Of a stretch of 64,000 nucleotides of DNA, positions 10,370 through 18,246 are shown in pieces. The position numbers and the translations under genes are program-made. Below the pieces are notes generated by a model. That model saw nothing but the letters and a program-made list of their open reading frames with translations. It did not search any database and was not told the origin of the DNA. The DNA comes from Gilvimarinus polysaccharolyticus (GTDB lineage: Bacteria > Pseudomonadota > Gammaproteobacteria > Pseudomonadales > Cellvibrionaceae), in NCBI RefSeq assembly GCF_001187555.1, contig NZ_LFIJ01000001.1:1824078-1888077 (forward strand), in the 5' to 3' direction. Position 1 is the first letter of the stretch. Each line of letters opens with the position of its first letter.

Positions 10370-10843
10370 TCAACATTTCTCTACGTACTTTTTCAGATAA
10401 GCAAAAACTCTCGAGGTATCTACTCGGTCATCCGAAGAGAAAAGTAGTATTTTCTTGTCCGCAACCTTGTCTACCAGAAGAATAGAACATGCCGCGTGCG
10501 ACCCATACTCCCCCCCGGGCGACCCTCGCATCATTCGAACCGCTTCCGTATCTAAGCAACACCCGCCATAGGAAAATTCTTTAACCCAGGTAACACCCAG
10601 AGATTTCTCTACATACAACAGCTTTTCTTCAGGATCAACAAATAACCGAGTGCGATACAACACAAAAAAAAGTACGAGTACAAATAATACTATAGCGCCG
10701 ATCAAACCAAACCATTGCTCCGCACCACTGCCAGTACAAGCTAAATAAGCAAACGGACACACACCAAAAACAAAAAAAGCAGCGCCAAAAAACATTCTTT
10801 TGGGTGACACCCGCTGACCTTCAACCCATTCTTTATTACTCAT
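10370..10843 (-). CDS. Hypothetical membrane protein with two transmembrane helices
   Basis: 157 residues that I do not recognise. Two hydrophobic helices (about 18-36 and 44-62) are followed by a cytoplasmic or periplasmic domain of about 90 residues containing 'VDPEEKLLYVEKS' and a 'YGGCCLDTEAVRM' segment, with no known motif. The layout resembles small PH-like membrane proteins (two helices then a beta domain), but this is only a guess. An AGGAGG ribosome site precedes the ATG. Its upstream gene (10955-11596) is on the same strand, 111 bases away. Confidence 0.6.
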   Translation of the reverse strand: MSNKEWVEGQRVSPKRMFFGAAFFVFGVCPFAYLACTGSGAEQWFGLIGAIVLFVLVLFFVLYRTRLFVDPEEKLLYVEKSLGVTWVKEFSYGGCCLDTEAVRMMRGSPGGEYGSHAACSILLVDKVADKKILLFSSDDRVDTSRVFAYLKKYVEKC

Positions 10844-10954
10844 TAAAAAAACCTCCTAAGCTCACCTAAACAAAACCGCTTACTGCGCCGACAAATACCC
10901 CGATACCGCTCGCGAATATTACGCACTGTAATTCACAGCCTATAAAAGCTCGCG

Positions 10955-11596
10955 CTAAAGGCCTTCGCTCTCACTCACCTCTACACCCAACCTCTTCAAG
11001 GTAACATAACCGGCAACAATTCTAGAGCCCGTTGTAATCCAACATAACACTGCAAAAATCCCCGCCAGCCACGGAAAATACGCCGGAAAAAGACAAAACA
11101 ATATTAAAAAGAATATAGTCTCGGAGCCCTCGGCTAGACCGCCCATGTAGTAGAGGGATTTTTGTGGGTAGTCTGGGTTGGCGATATTATGTTTACTGGA
11201 TACCGCAGAGAAAGCCAAAAAGGTTGCGCCGCTGCCCATAAAAGAGAGCATTAATAAACCTGCCCATACACCGTTACGATCTAGATCGGCCAGTAAAAAA
11301 CCAAAACACACCGCACTGTAAAAAATAAAATCTAATACGATATCTAAATACCCACCGGCGTCACTGATGCCGTGAATACGTGCAAGGGCGCCGTCTAGTC
11401 CATCAAATATCCGGTTTAGCGCAATTGCAGCCAATGCCACGCTATACCAATTTAATGCCAGTGCAGGCACGGCTAAAATGCCAATGGCAAACCCCACCAG
11501 AGTGACCTGATCGGCGTTAACCCCCCAGCGATGTAAGTAGCTCGCCAGCCATTTTAACGGTGCCCGTGTCAGCGGCACTATGCGCGTATCAAACAT
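10955..11596 (-). CDS. CDP-alcohol phosphatidyltransferase family protein (YnjF-like)
   Basis: 213-residue integral membrane enzyme with the family signature 'DGLDGALARIHGISDAGG' followed by YLDIVLD (DG-x2-DG-x2-AR-x8-G-x3-D-x3-D), so it probably transfers a phosphatidyl group from CDP-diacylglycerol to an unidentified alcohol. About six membrane segments. Starts 4 bases after the ynjD-like gene. In E. coli the uncharacterised ynjF of this family sits near ynjBCD, so the neighbourhood is conserved; the acceptor alcohol is unknown. Confidence 0.82.
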   Translation of the reverse strand: MFDTRIVPLTRAPLKWLASYLHRWGVNADQVTLVGFAIGILAVPALALNWYSVALAAIALNRIFDGLDGALARIHGISDAGGYLDIVLDFIFYSAVCFGFLLADLDRNGVWAGLLMLSFMGSGATFLAFSAVSSKHNIANPDYPQKSLYYMGGLAEGSETIFFLILFCLFPAYFPWLAGIFAVLCWITTGSRIVAGYVTLKRLGVEVSESEGL

Positions 11597-11600
11597 TGTT

Positions 11601-12272
11601 TTACTCCTGTACTAAATGCGTGGCGGCGTTGCCGATGCTGAGTAACGGGCCACGTTGTTGCGCCAGCGCAGGGCGATCTTGCAGATCGTGGCTCACCATT
11701 AGTGCCGGTATTTGCCATTGGGCAATTTGCTCAAAGGTCCACTGCCGCACCTCTTCGCGCCGGTGTTGGTCGAGCGCGGCAAAGGGCTCATCTAACAACA
11801 ACGCTTTAGGTTCGTTGATTAACGCGCGCAACAACGCAACCCGCGCTTGCTCGCCACCGCTGAGGGTATCTGGCATCGCTTTGCGCTTATCCGCTAAAGC
11901 CACGGCCGCCAACAGAGTTTCGACCCGCGCTAGCCGTGCTGCACACGATTGATACGGCGCGCGGCGTGGCAAAGCAAACAATAAATTTTGCTCGACCGAC
12001 ATATGCGGAAACAACAAACTCGACTGAAATAACATACCAATACGCCGCGCACTCACTTCCTGCTGGGTAATATCTTGATCGTTTAAACTAAGCTGACCGG
12101 CAATATCAAAAGTCGCGGGCGCTTGGCCTAACAACCACAAAAGCAGCGTCGATTTACCACTGCCACTGGGCCCCATAATCATCCCAACCTTGCCTGGCGC
12201 CACAGTTAGCTCGGGCACCTGCAACAAGGTTTGCCCTGCCCGTGCGATTTTTACCTGTTGCAACTTAAGCAT
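11601..12272 (-). CDS. ynjD: ABC transporter ATP-binding protein (YnjD-like)
   Basis: 223-residue ATPase with Walker A 'GPSGSGKST', signature 'LSGGEQARVALLRAL' and Walker B 'ALLLDEP'. Energises import through the two-domain permease encoded just upstream, which it overlaps by 8 bases. The closest families I recognise are YnjD and ThiQ. Substrate is not established for YnjBCD. Confidence 0.85.
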   Translation of the reverse strand: MLKLQQVKIARAGQTLLQVPELTVAPGKVGMIMGPSGSGKSTLLLWLLGQAPATFDIAGQLSLNDQDITQQEVSARRIGMLFQSSLLFPHMSVEQNLLFALPRRAPYQSCAARLARVETLLAAVALADKRKAMPDTLSGGEQARVALLRALINEPKALLLDEPFAALDQHRREEVRQWTFEQIAQWQIPALMVSHDLQDRPALAQQRGPLLSIGNAATHLVQE

Positions 12273-13917
12273 TGTGCCTCCTAGATGCCAACGCTAAATA
12301 CACCGTTACCGCCAGCAATGCGACTAGCGGTAAAATAAATTGCCAAAGCGCGTAAAAACTTAACAACTGACGGTCACCGCCACTGCTAACATTAACCGCC
12401 TCGGTTGTTAGCGTAATAATTCGGCCGGCGCCCAACAGTTGCGTGGGCAAGTACTGAGCGACGCTAACGCTAAACGCGATCACCCAGCCGTAGAGTACAG
12501 GCCGGCGCAACATTGGCAGTAATAACGTAAACCAACAGCGCCACGGCGAGTAACCCAGCGATTGCCCCACCAACAGCCAGCGCCGATCATAGCGCTGGTA
12601 ATCTCCGGCCAATACCAAGTAAGCATAGGGAAACGCAAACACGCAGTGGGCCCAAAACACCCAGCCCAAATGGGGCGTAAGCTGATAAAAACTAAAGCTG
12701 TACTGCCAACCCATCACCAAGGGTAACTGCGGCGCTAACAGCGCCAACAGCATCGGCCACTGGGGCCAAACCCGGCCCTCTTTATGTTGCGCCTCTAAGC
12801 ACGCAAGCGCCGCCACAAGTGCCACGCAGGCACTGGCAATCGCAAGGCTGAGGGTAGTCCAGATCATCGGCCGCACAAACGGCCACTCTCGCACCCACAC
12901 CTCGGCATTCAACCCGGCAGGCAACCAACGCGGGTAAAACCAGCCGGCCGCCAGCGACCAAACCAGTAGCGAGAGCAACACCCCAAGCCCAAGCACAAAC
13001 ATCAGCGGTAACCAAATGCGCGCCACAACCATAGCACCACGGCCAAGCCAAGCCAGCAACCTAGGCAGCACCCATCCGTGCCGCCACACTCGTACCAACA
13101 GCCAATGGTACAGCGGCTGATGCAATCGGTTCACCCCCAGTAAGCCCAACGCCAGCAGCAGCAACAATACCGAGCCGAGCAAGCCATTAACCGCAGCGGC
13201 TAATGAAAAATCCCGTTGCCAGGCAAACACCTCTTGCGCCAAAACCCCTGGTAAATTGGGGCCAACCAGCAGCGGAATATCCACCACCGATAAGCTGTAA
13301 ATCATCACCGCCGCCATCGGCAGTGTTAACCGGCGCAACAGCTCTGGCACAACTAATTGCCACCAACTGGCGCTAGCCGAATAACCTAACGATTGCCCAA
13401 GCTGACGGTAGCGCTCGATGGGCAACTGCGAGCAGGCGCTAAAAATCATTAATAAAAGAAACGGTACTTCTTTTAAGATCAGTACCACCAGCAACGTTAT
13501 AAAAGAGCGCTCGGGTAACAATGCCCAATCGGGCGGTGCGGCAAATGCTCCACTCACTTCGTGCAAAACACGAACTATCCAGCCGCTGGGGCTAAACAAA
13601 AACACCATGCCCACAGCAAACGCCAAGTGTGGAATCGACAACAGCGGCGACAACCAAGCCACCACTTTGGCCGAGCTGCGAGCACTAAAAGCCAGCGCCC
13701 AATAACAGGCCAACAAAGGTGCCAGCAGCGCCAGCGCCAATGAATACAAGGTCGCTGCGCCCAACCCCGGCGCATGGCTAAAAGTGTGCAACTCGGCGGC
13801 CGTTACCCCGCTAAGCTTTTGACCAAAAGCCAGCAGCGCCAGCCCCAACGGTAAAATAATCAGCCCCAGCAAGCTGATCACAGCCGTTGGCGTAAATAAA
13901 CGCGAGGCTTTGATCAC
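12265..13917 (-). CDS. ynjC: ABC transporter permease, fused two-domain (YnjC-like)
   Basis: 550 residues with about 12 membrane segments, two tandem permease domains (about 1-270 and 290-550) as in YnjC and ThiP. Each half has an EAA-like loop ('LGQSLGYSASASWWQLVVPELLR' region and 'VGQSLGYSPWRCWFTLLLP'). Overlaps the substrate-binding gene by 4 bases (ATGA) and ynjD by 8, so strictly co-translated. The GxSLGY repeat in both halves shows internal duplication. Confidence 0.86.
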   Translation of the reverse strand: MIKASRLFTPTAVISLLGLIILPLGLALLAFGQKLSGVTAAELHTFSHAPGLGAATLYSLALALLAPLLACYWALAFSARSSAKVVAWLSPLLSIPHLAFAVGMVFLFSPSGWIVRVLHEVSGAFAAPPDWALLPERSFITLLVVLILKEVPFLLLMIFSACSQLPIERYRQLGQSLGYSASASWWQLVVPELLRRLTLPMAAVMIYSLSVVDIPLLVGPNLPGVLAQEVFAWQRDFSLAAAVNGLLGSVLLLLLALGLLGVNRLHQPLYHWLLVRVWRHGWVLPRLLAWLGRGAMVVARIWLPLMFVLGLGVLLSLLVWSLAAGWFYPRWLPAGLNAEVWVREWPFVRPMIWTTLSLAIASACVALVAALACLEAQHKEGRVWPQWPMLLALLAPQLPLVMGWQYSFSFYQLTPHLGWVFWAHCVFAFPYAYLVLAGDYQRYDRRWLLVGQSLGYSPWRCWFTLLLPMLRRPVLYGWVIAFSVSVAQYLPTQLLGAGRIITLTTEAVNVSSGGDRQLLSFYALWQFILPLVALLAVTVYLALASRRHNA

Positions 13918-15059
13918 CGCTGGTATCTCTGCAGCCAGTGCTGCTCAAGTAAGCTCTGCCAACTGGCGTGCAGCTCTGTTGCCGCCGGCAGCAAGGTGCC
14001 AGCTTGAGGCAGATCAATAACCGGCGGGTCGCCCCAATAAGCGGTATCGGCTTTGCGCGCTTGGGCGGCCTCAGAGAGTAAAAAGTTGATCGCCACTTTA
14101 GCCGCCGCAGGGTGCGAGGCATTGCGCGGCACCGCCAGATAATGACTGTTGGTAATAGCGCCGAGGGAAAAATAATGTTGCTGTAAGTTGTCGGGCAGGT
14201 GTCCGCTACTCATTTTGCTGGACAACTCTTGCGGGTTAAAGCTAAACGCCACCGAGAGTTTGGCATCGGCCAGCCACTGCAACTGTTGCGCCGAGCTTTG
14301 CGCAAAGACCTTGCCCTGCTCCGACAACAGCGGGTGCAGTGCATCTAAGTAATGCCACAACAATGGCAACAGTTGCTCGGCGGCGTTATCGGTAGCAGGC
14401 TGGTACAGGCGCGGGTCTTGCTCGCTAAGCTCCGCTAACAGCGATTTTAAAAAAGTGGTACCAATGAAATCGGGCGGTTTGGGGTAGCTTAATTGCCCCG
14501 GATTTTGCCGCGCAAAGGCTAATAGTTGCTCGGCATTAATCGCGCTATCGGCAAAGCTATTTGTGCGGGCCATAATATTAAATTGGCCAATTCCCCAAGG
14601 CACCTCTAAACCATCCACCGCCACGCCAAAATCACTCGACAACGGTAGTTTATCGTTTAGCAACAAAGCGCTATTGGGCAAAGCGGCCAAGACATCGGCG
14701 CGCAGTAGTTTAGCGCGCTTTAGCACATGAAAGTTCTCACCATTGATCCACAACAAATCAATCGCGCCATTGTTAGCGCGGCCGGCTGCGGCATCCAGCT
14801 GTAAACGCTGCACCGCTTCGGCAATATCGGCCACTTTAACGTGTTTTAAGCGCACCCCGTAATGACGATTAAGCTCGCCGTCGACCCAACGCAAATAGCG
14901 GTTAACAGCATCGGAGCCGCCCCAGCCATAAAAATAAACCGTATCGCCGCGGGCCTCGGCCAACACCTCGGGCCAGTCTGCGACGGCACAGGTACTGGCC
15001 AGTAACCAAGTGGCAATAACTAAACGCTTAAAAATATTGCGTAAACTGAGCTTGAACAT
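13914..15059 (-). CDS. ynjB: ABC transporter substrate-binding protein (YnjB-like)
   Basis: 381 residues with a Sec signal peptide ending near 'ASTCAVA'. The mature part starts 'DWPEVLAEARGDTVYFYGWGG', as in YnjB (COG4134) proteins. The ATG at 15059 is chosen because the signal peptide starts there; it overlaps the TonB receptor stop by 32 bases. Delivers a substrate to the YnjC permease in the periplasm. The substrate is unknown, although distant similarity to thiamine and metal binding proteins has been suggested for such families. Confidence 0.83.
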   Translation of the reverse strand: MFKLSLRNIFKRLVIATWLLASTCAVADWPEVLAEARGDTVYFYGWGGSDAVNRYLRWVDGELNRHYGVRLKHVKVADIAEAVQRLQLDAAAGRANNGAIDLLWINGENFHVLKRAKLLRADVLAALPNSALLLNDKLPLSSDFGVAVDGLEVPWGIGQFNIMARTNSFADSAINAEQLLAFARQNPGQLSYPKPPDFIGTTFLKSLLAELSEQDPRLYQPATDNAAEQLLPLLWHYLDALHPLLSEQGKVFAQSSAQQLQWLADAKLSVAFSFNPQELSSKMSSGHLPDNLQQHYFSLGAITNSHYLAVPRNASHPAAAKVAINFLLSEAAQARKADTAYWGDPPVIDLPQAGTLLPAATELHASWQSLLEQHWLQRYQR

Positions 15060-17382
15060 AACGTGGCTGTTCCGGAAAAACCAAAGATGACCCAAAGTAA
15101 CCGCCTTCAAACACAGGTGTCCAGTTTTCTTCATCGGTTAGATTAAAGACATCCAAGCGAATACGGCTCGCGCCTTGATTAAATTCATAGACAACATTCG
15201 CGTTAATGGTGAACTGTTCGCCAACGGTAACCGTTTGCAAATAATCCAGCGGGTAAGCGCCGGTCACCACCAAAGAGCCGCCAACCGACCAGTTATCGCT
15301 CAGCTGATAACCGCCAGCGGCGGACGTGCTCCACTCGGGTAAACCTTGCAAGCGCTGATTAGAAACCGCAAAAGCAGCCGAGTTAGGCGCCCCAACACCA
15401 GTGCCCTGGATAATATCGGGTCGCGAGTTATCAAAAGTATCGCTCACTTGCCGGGCCACTTGAAACGCTGCCGAATTATCAAACTTAGCCTCGAGCCAAT
15501 TTGCCCCCACACTTGCCCAGGCGTCATCACCGCGATAAAACAGCTGCGCCTCAACACCGCGAGTGGCAATACCGCTATTGCTGCCATCGCGATTGCGCAA
15601 ACTGCGGGTCTGCTCAAACGCGGCCACATCGGCGTACCAAGGCGATCCGGCCGGTGCGTACTTTACCCCCAGCTCGTACAGTGTGTTTTCGGTGGCAAAA
15701 TTAAGTGAATCAATTTTATTATCGCCGCCCAATACCGTGCCGCCGGCCATACTGTTTGAGGTAGATTCGCTATAGCTGCCAGTGGCATATACCGCCAGTG
15801 CAGCGGTTGCACGGTAATGCAGAGTTGCCTCGCCAGCTTTAAGAAAGTCATTGTGGCTATCGCGCGCGGCTGTCACGGCCGCTGGAGCAATAGGGTCGCG
15901 AGCGGTTACATCGTACCAATCGCCGCGCGCCCCTAGAGTTAATTGCAGCCGTTCGCTCAACGCTTGTTGGTGCTGAATAAACAGCCCGGTTTGCACGCTG
16001 GTAGAGTCTGTGGTGTCCGATAAATTAAAGTCACCAAGCCCGTCGTTATTAAGATCGTACTGCGCGCCGGGGGAGACAAACAACCCAGGACGCAACTGCA
16101 CTAAGCGTGCTTGCTGCTCGGTGCTAAGGGGAATCTCGCGGTTACTGAGCGGGCCGGTTAAGTCGCTGGGCAAATCGGCCTCTGTGCTGAATTGACTGTA
16201 ACCCAGCACATCGTTGTAACGCACTGTGGCGCCCACAATGGTGTTGCGGTAATGCAGTTCTAAACGGTTTTCAAAGCTATCGGCACCATCGATAATCTCG
16301 ACAAAACTGTTTTGCGCGATCTCCTCGCGCTCAAGGTGCTCATAGTAAGAGCGGTTTACCAAGCGCAGCGAATCGCCTAAATCGATGGATAACACCGAGT
16401 GCAGCAGCGCAGTCTTGGCGCCGTTAATATCATCCGGGTGCGTCATTACTGTACTGCGGGGAATTTTTATCTCGCCAGTGGGGCTAACAAGGGCAAAAGC
16501 CCCAGGTACTGTCGAGCCGTTGGGCTGCACACCTTGGCCTTGCACATATAAACCGTGATCAATCAAATTTTGTGTCGGACGGTTTATCCCAGCGTTATCG
16601 GTCCACTCGACATCGTAATATTCTAAAGAAACATTCCACTCGGTTTGCTCATTGGGCACAAGCCGATACGAGGCAAACAGGTTGGTGCTGTCTAGGCCCG
16701 CGTAGTCATAAAAACTACCCTCGTCTTTGTGCTCCACACTAATCCGCGCGCCCTGACGCTCGGGGTCGATGACCCAGGCGTAATCCAATTGTCCGCCGTA
16801 CTGATCCCACTCGCCGGCACTAAGGCTAAAGCGCCCCTCGGATGCGGTTAAATCGGCGCGCTTAGGCGTGATATTAACAAACCCACCGGTGCGCTGAGTT
16901 GTGCCCAAAATGACCGAGGGCGTACCGCGCACGATATCGATTTGCCCCACCGAATTAAACGACAGCGGAATACCCAAGCCGTTGTTGCCCGCTTGGCGCC
17001 GCATGCCCGCCGAGAATAACTCTCCCAGCTGGCCACGGAGAGTGGGCAAACTGGGCGCGCCAAAGCCTTTTGCCTGAAAGGTATTGGGCGCAACTCGCTG
17101 CAATTGCTGCAAGTTATCAATCGCGGCCTCGGTTAACATGCCCTCTGTGATCGGGGTGATGGAGCGGCCAATATCGGCGAGTGTTTGGCCTAAACCAAAA
17201 GCGCCATCAATATCTTCACTGCGGATATTACCCATACCGCTCAGTGCCTCGCCCACCACCAACACGCTTTCTATGCGCTCTACTTGCCCATAGCTGGGCA
17301 GACTTGCCATTAACACTGCGCTGGCACACAAGCTGCGCAGCTGGGCTTGGGTGGGCCTATATGCCCCAAAATAAAACGTCAT
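15028..17382 (-). CDS. TonB-dependent outer-membrane receptor, linked to YnjBCD
   Basis: 784 residues: signal peptide, plug domain (about 45-170; 'NTFQAKGFGAPSLPTLRGQ', 'IDIVRGTPSVILGTTQRTGG') and a beta-barrel ending 'QYVQAQFTQYF'-like with the C-terminal Phe that barrels need. It should bring a scarce substrate across the outer membrane using TonB energy. It lies between a DUF547 gene and ynjB in one transcription unit, so it probably feeds the YnjBCD importer. ATG at 17382 chosen because the signal sequence ('SLCASAVLMASLPSYGQ') follows; the frame is open to 17427. Confidence 0.85.
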   Translation of the reverse strand: MTFYFGAYRPTQAQLRSLCASAVLMASLPSYGQVERIESVLVVGEALSGMGNIRSEDIDGAFGLGQTLADIGRSITPITEGMLTEAAIDNLQQLQRVAPNTFQAKGFGAPSLPTLRGQLGELFSAGMRRQAGNNGLGIPLSFNSVGQIDIVRGTPSVILGTTQRTGGFVNITPKRADLTASEGRFSLSAGEWDQYGGQLDYAWVIDPERQGARISVEHKDEGSFYDYAGLDSTNLFASYRLVPNEQTEWNVSLEYYDVEWTDNAGINRPTQNLIDHGLYVQGQGVQPNGSTVPGAFALVSPTGEIKIPRSTVMTHPDDINGAKTALLHSVLSIDLGDSLRLVNRSYYEHLEREEIAQNSFVEIIDGADSFENRLELHYRNTIVGATVRYNDVLGYSQFSTEADLPSDLTGPLSNREIPLSTEQQARLVQLRPGLFVSPGAQYDLNNDGLGDFNLSDTTDSTSVQTGLFIQHQQALSERLQLTLGARGDWYDVTARDPIAPAAVTAARDSHNDFLKAGEATLHYRATAALAVYATGSYSESTSNSMAGGTVLGGDNKIDSLNFATENTLYELGVKYAPAGSPWYADVAAFEQTRSLRNRDGSNSGIATRGVEAQLFYRGDDAWASVGANWLEAKFDNSAAFQVARQVSDTFDNSRPDIIQGTGVGAPNSAAFAVSNQRLQGLPEWSTSAAGGYQLSDNWSVGGSLVVTGAYPLDYLQTVTVGEQFTINANVVYEFNQGASRIRLDVFNLTDEENWTPVFEGGYFGSSLVFPEQPRYVQAQFTQYF

Positions 17383-17445
17383 TAACGCACTACTCCTTGA
17401 TTCGATAAACTTAACCGTACGATCCACTTAACGCTGTCCGTAGAG

Positions 17446-18246
17446 TTATTCTGCCGCGCTATTTAAACGCCAATCGTAGGGTAAAAAACGGTATTCAAGC
17501 TCATTGTTTTTAAGCTGTCGCTGCTGATTTTGATCAAGCTCCATGCTGTCGGCATAGCGTAGAAAAAAATCATTTAAGCTATTGCTGTTAAGCCAACCCT
17601 GCGAAAAATCTTGCCGATACCATTTAAAAATTGCCGACACTTGGAGCTCACCATCGCGGTATCGGTTACGGCTTTTATCGCGCAAAAACCGCTGGGTGCT
17701 ATCCTCTAATTGCCACTCTAATTGCTCGGCGGTAAAAGGCTCTGGTCGCAACGCCGGGCAACCCAGTGAGGCGCAGTTAACGGCAAAGTGAATACGCGGT
17801 TCGTTAAAGCGGCCGGACTCGCGAATAAGCTGGTGTTCTAGCTCATCTAAGCTCCGCTCGGCCCCCAGCAAGTTAAAAAACTTTTGTTGCCAGGGGCTCT
17901 GCCAAAAACGACCAATGTCTTTAATAGACTTTACCGGATAATTCTCAAGCACAAGCTGCAAAGTAAAGCCGTTGTAAGCGTTGATTAAAAACGCCAGTTG
18001 TTGGCTTTTGCTCCAAGCATCAAAGCTGTGCTGATCAACCTCAGACACCTGCACCAAATATTGCGTTAATGTGTTTAAGCGAGCTTTTACTGCGGGGTAA
18101 TCCACGCCCGAGCTGCTGCCATCTTCACTCCAACTAACACTGCCGGTTAACAGCTTGGCATAAGCGCTATGTTGATGATCAAACTCTGCGGCTAAGACAC
18201 TCTGAGCACTCACTATAAAGGTCAGTAACCATAAAACTTTTTTCAT
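17446..18246 (-). CDS. DUF547 domain-containing secreted protein
   Basis: 266 residues with a signal peptide ending 'SAQSVLAAEF'. The DUF547 core includes 'FLINAYNGFTLQLVLENYP', 'IHFAVNCASLGCPALRPEPF' and the C-terminal 'YDWRLN'. The conserved Cys and His residues suggest an enzyme-like thiol-peptidase fold, but no activity is known to me. The ATG overlaps the stop of the upstream flavoprotein by 4 bases, a coupling that supports this start. Confidence 0.85.
   Translation of the reverse strand: MKKVLWLLTFIVSAQSVLAAEFDHQHSAYAKLLTGSVSWSEDGSSSGVDYPAVKARLNTLTQYLVQVSEVDQHSFDAWSKSQQLAFLINAYNGFTLQLVLENYPVKSIKDIGRFWQSPWQQKFFNLLGAERSLDELEHQLIRESGRFNEPRIHFAVNCASLGCPALRPEPFTAEQLEWQLEDSTQRFLRDKSRNRYRDGELQVSAIFKWYRQDFSQGWLNSNSLNDFFLRYADSMELDQNQQRQLKNNELEYRFLPYDWRLNSAAE

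Noticed and set aside
17383-17445. TPP riboswitch before the TonB/YnjBCD genes
   Set aside because: The gap to the DUF547 gene is only about 60 bases and contains no recognisable TPP core.
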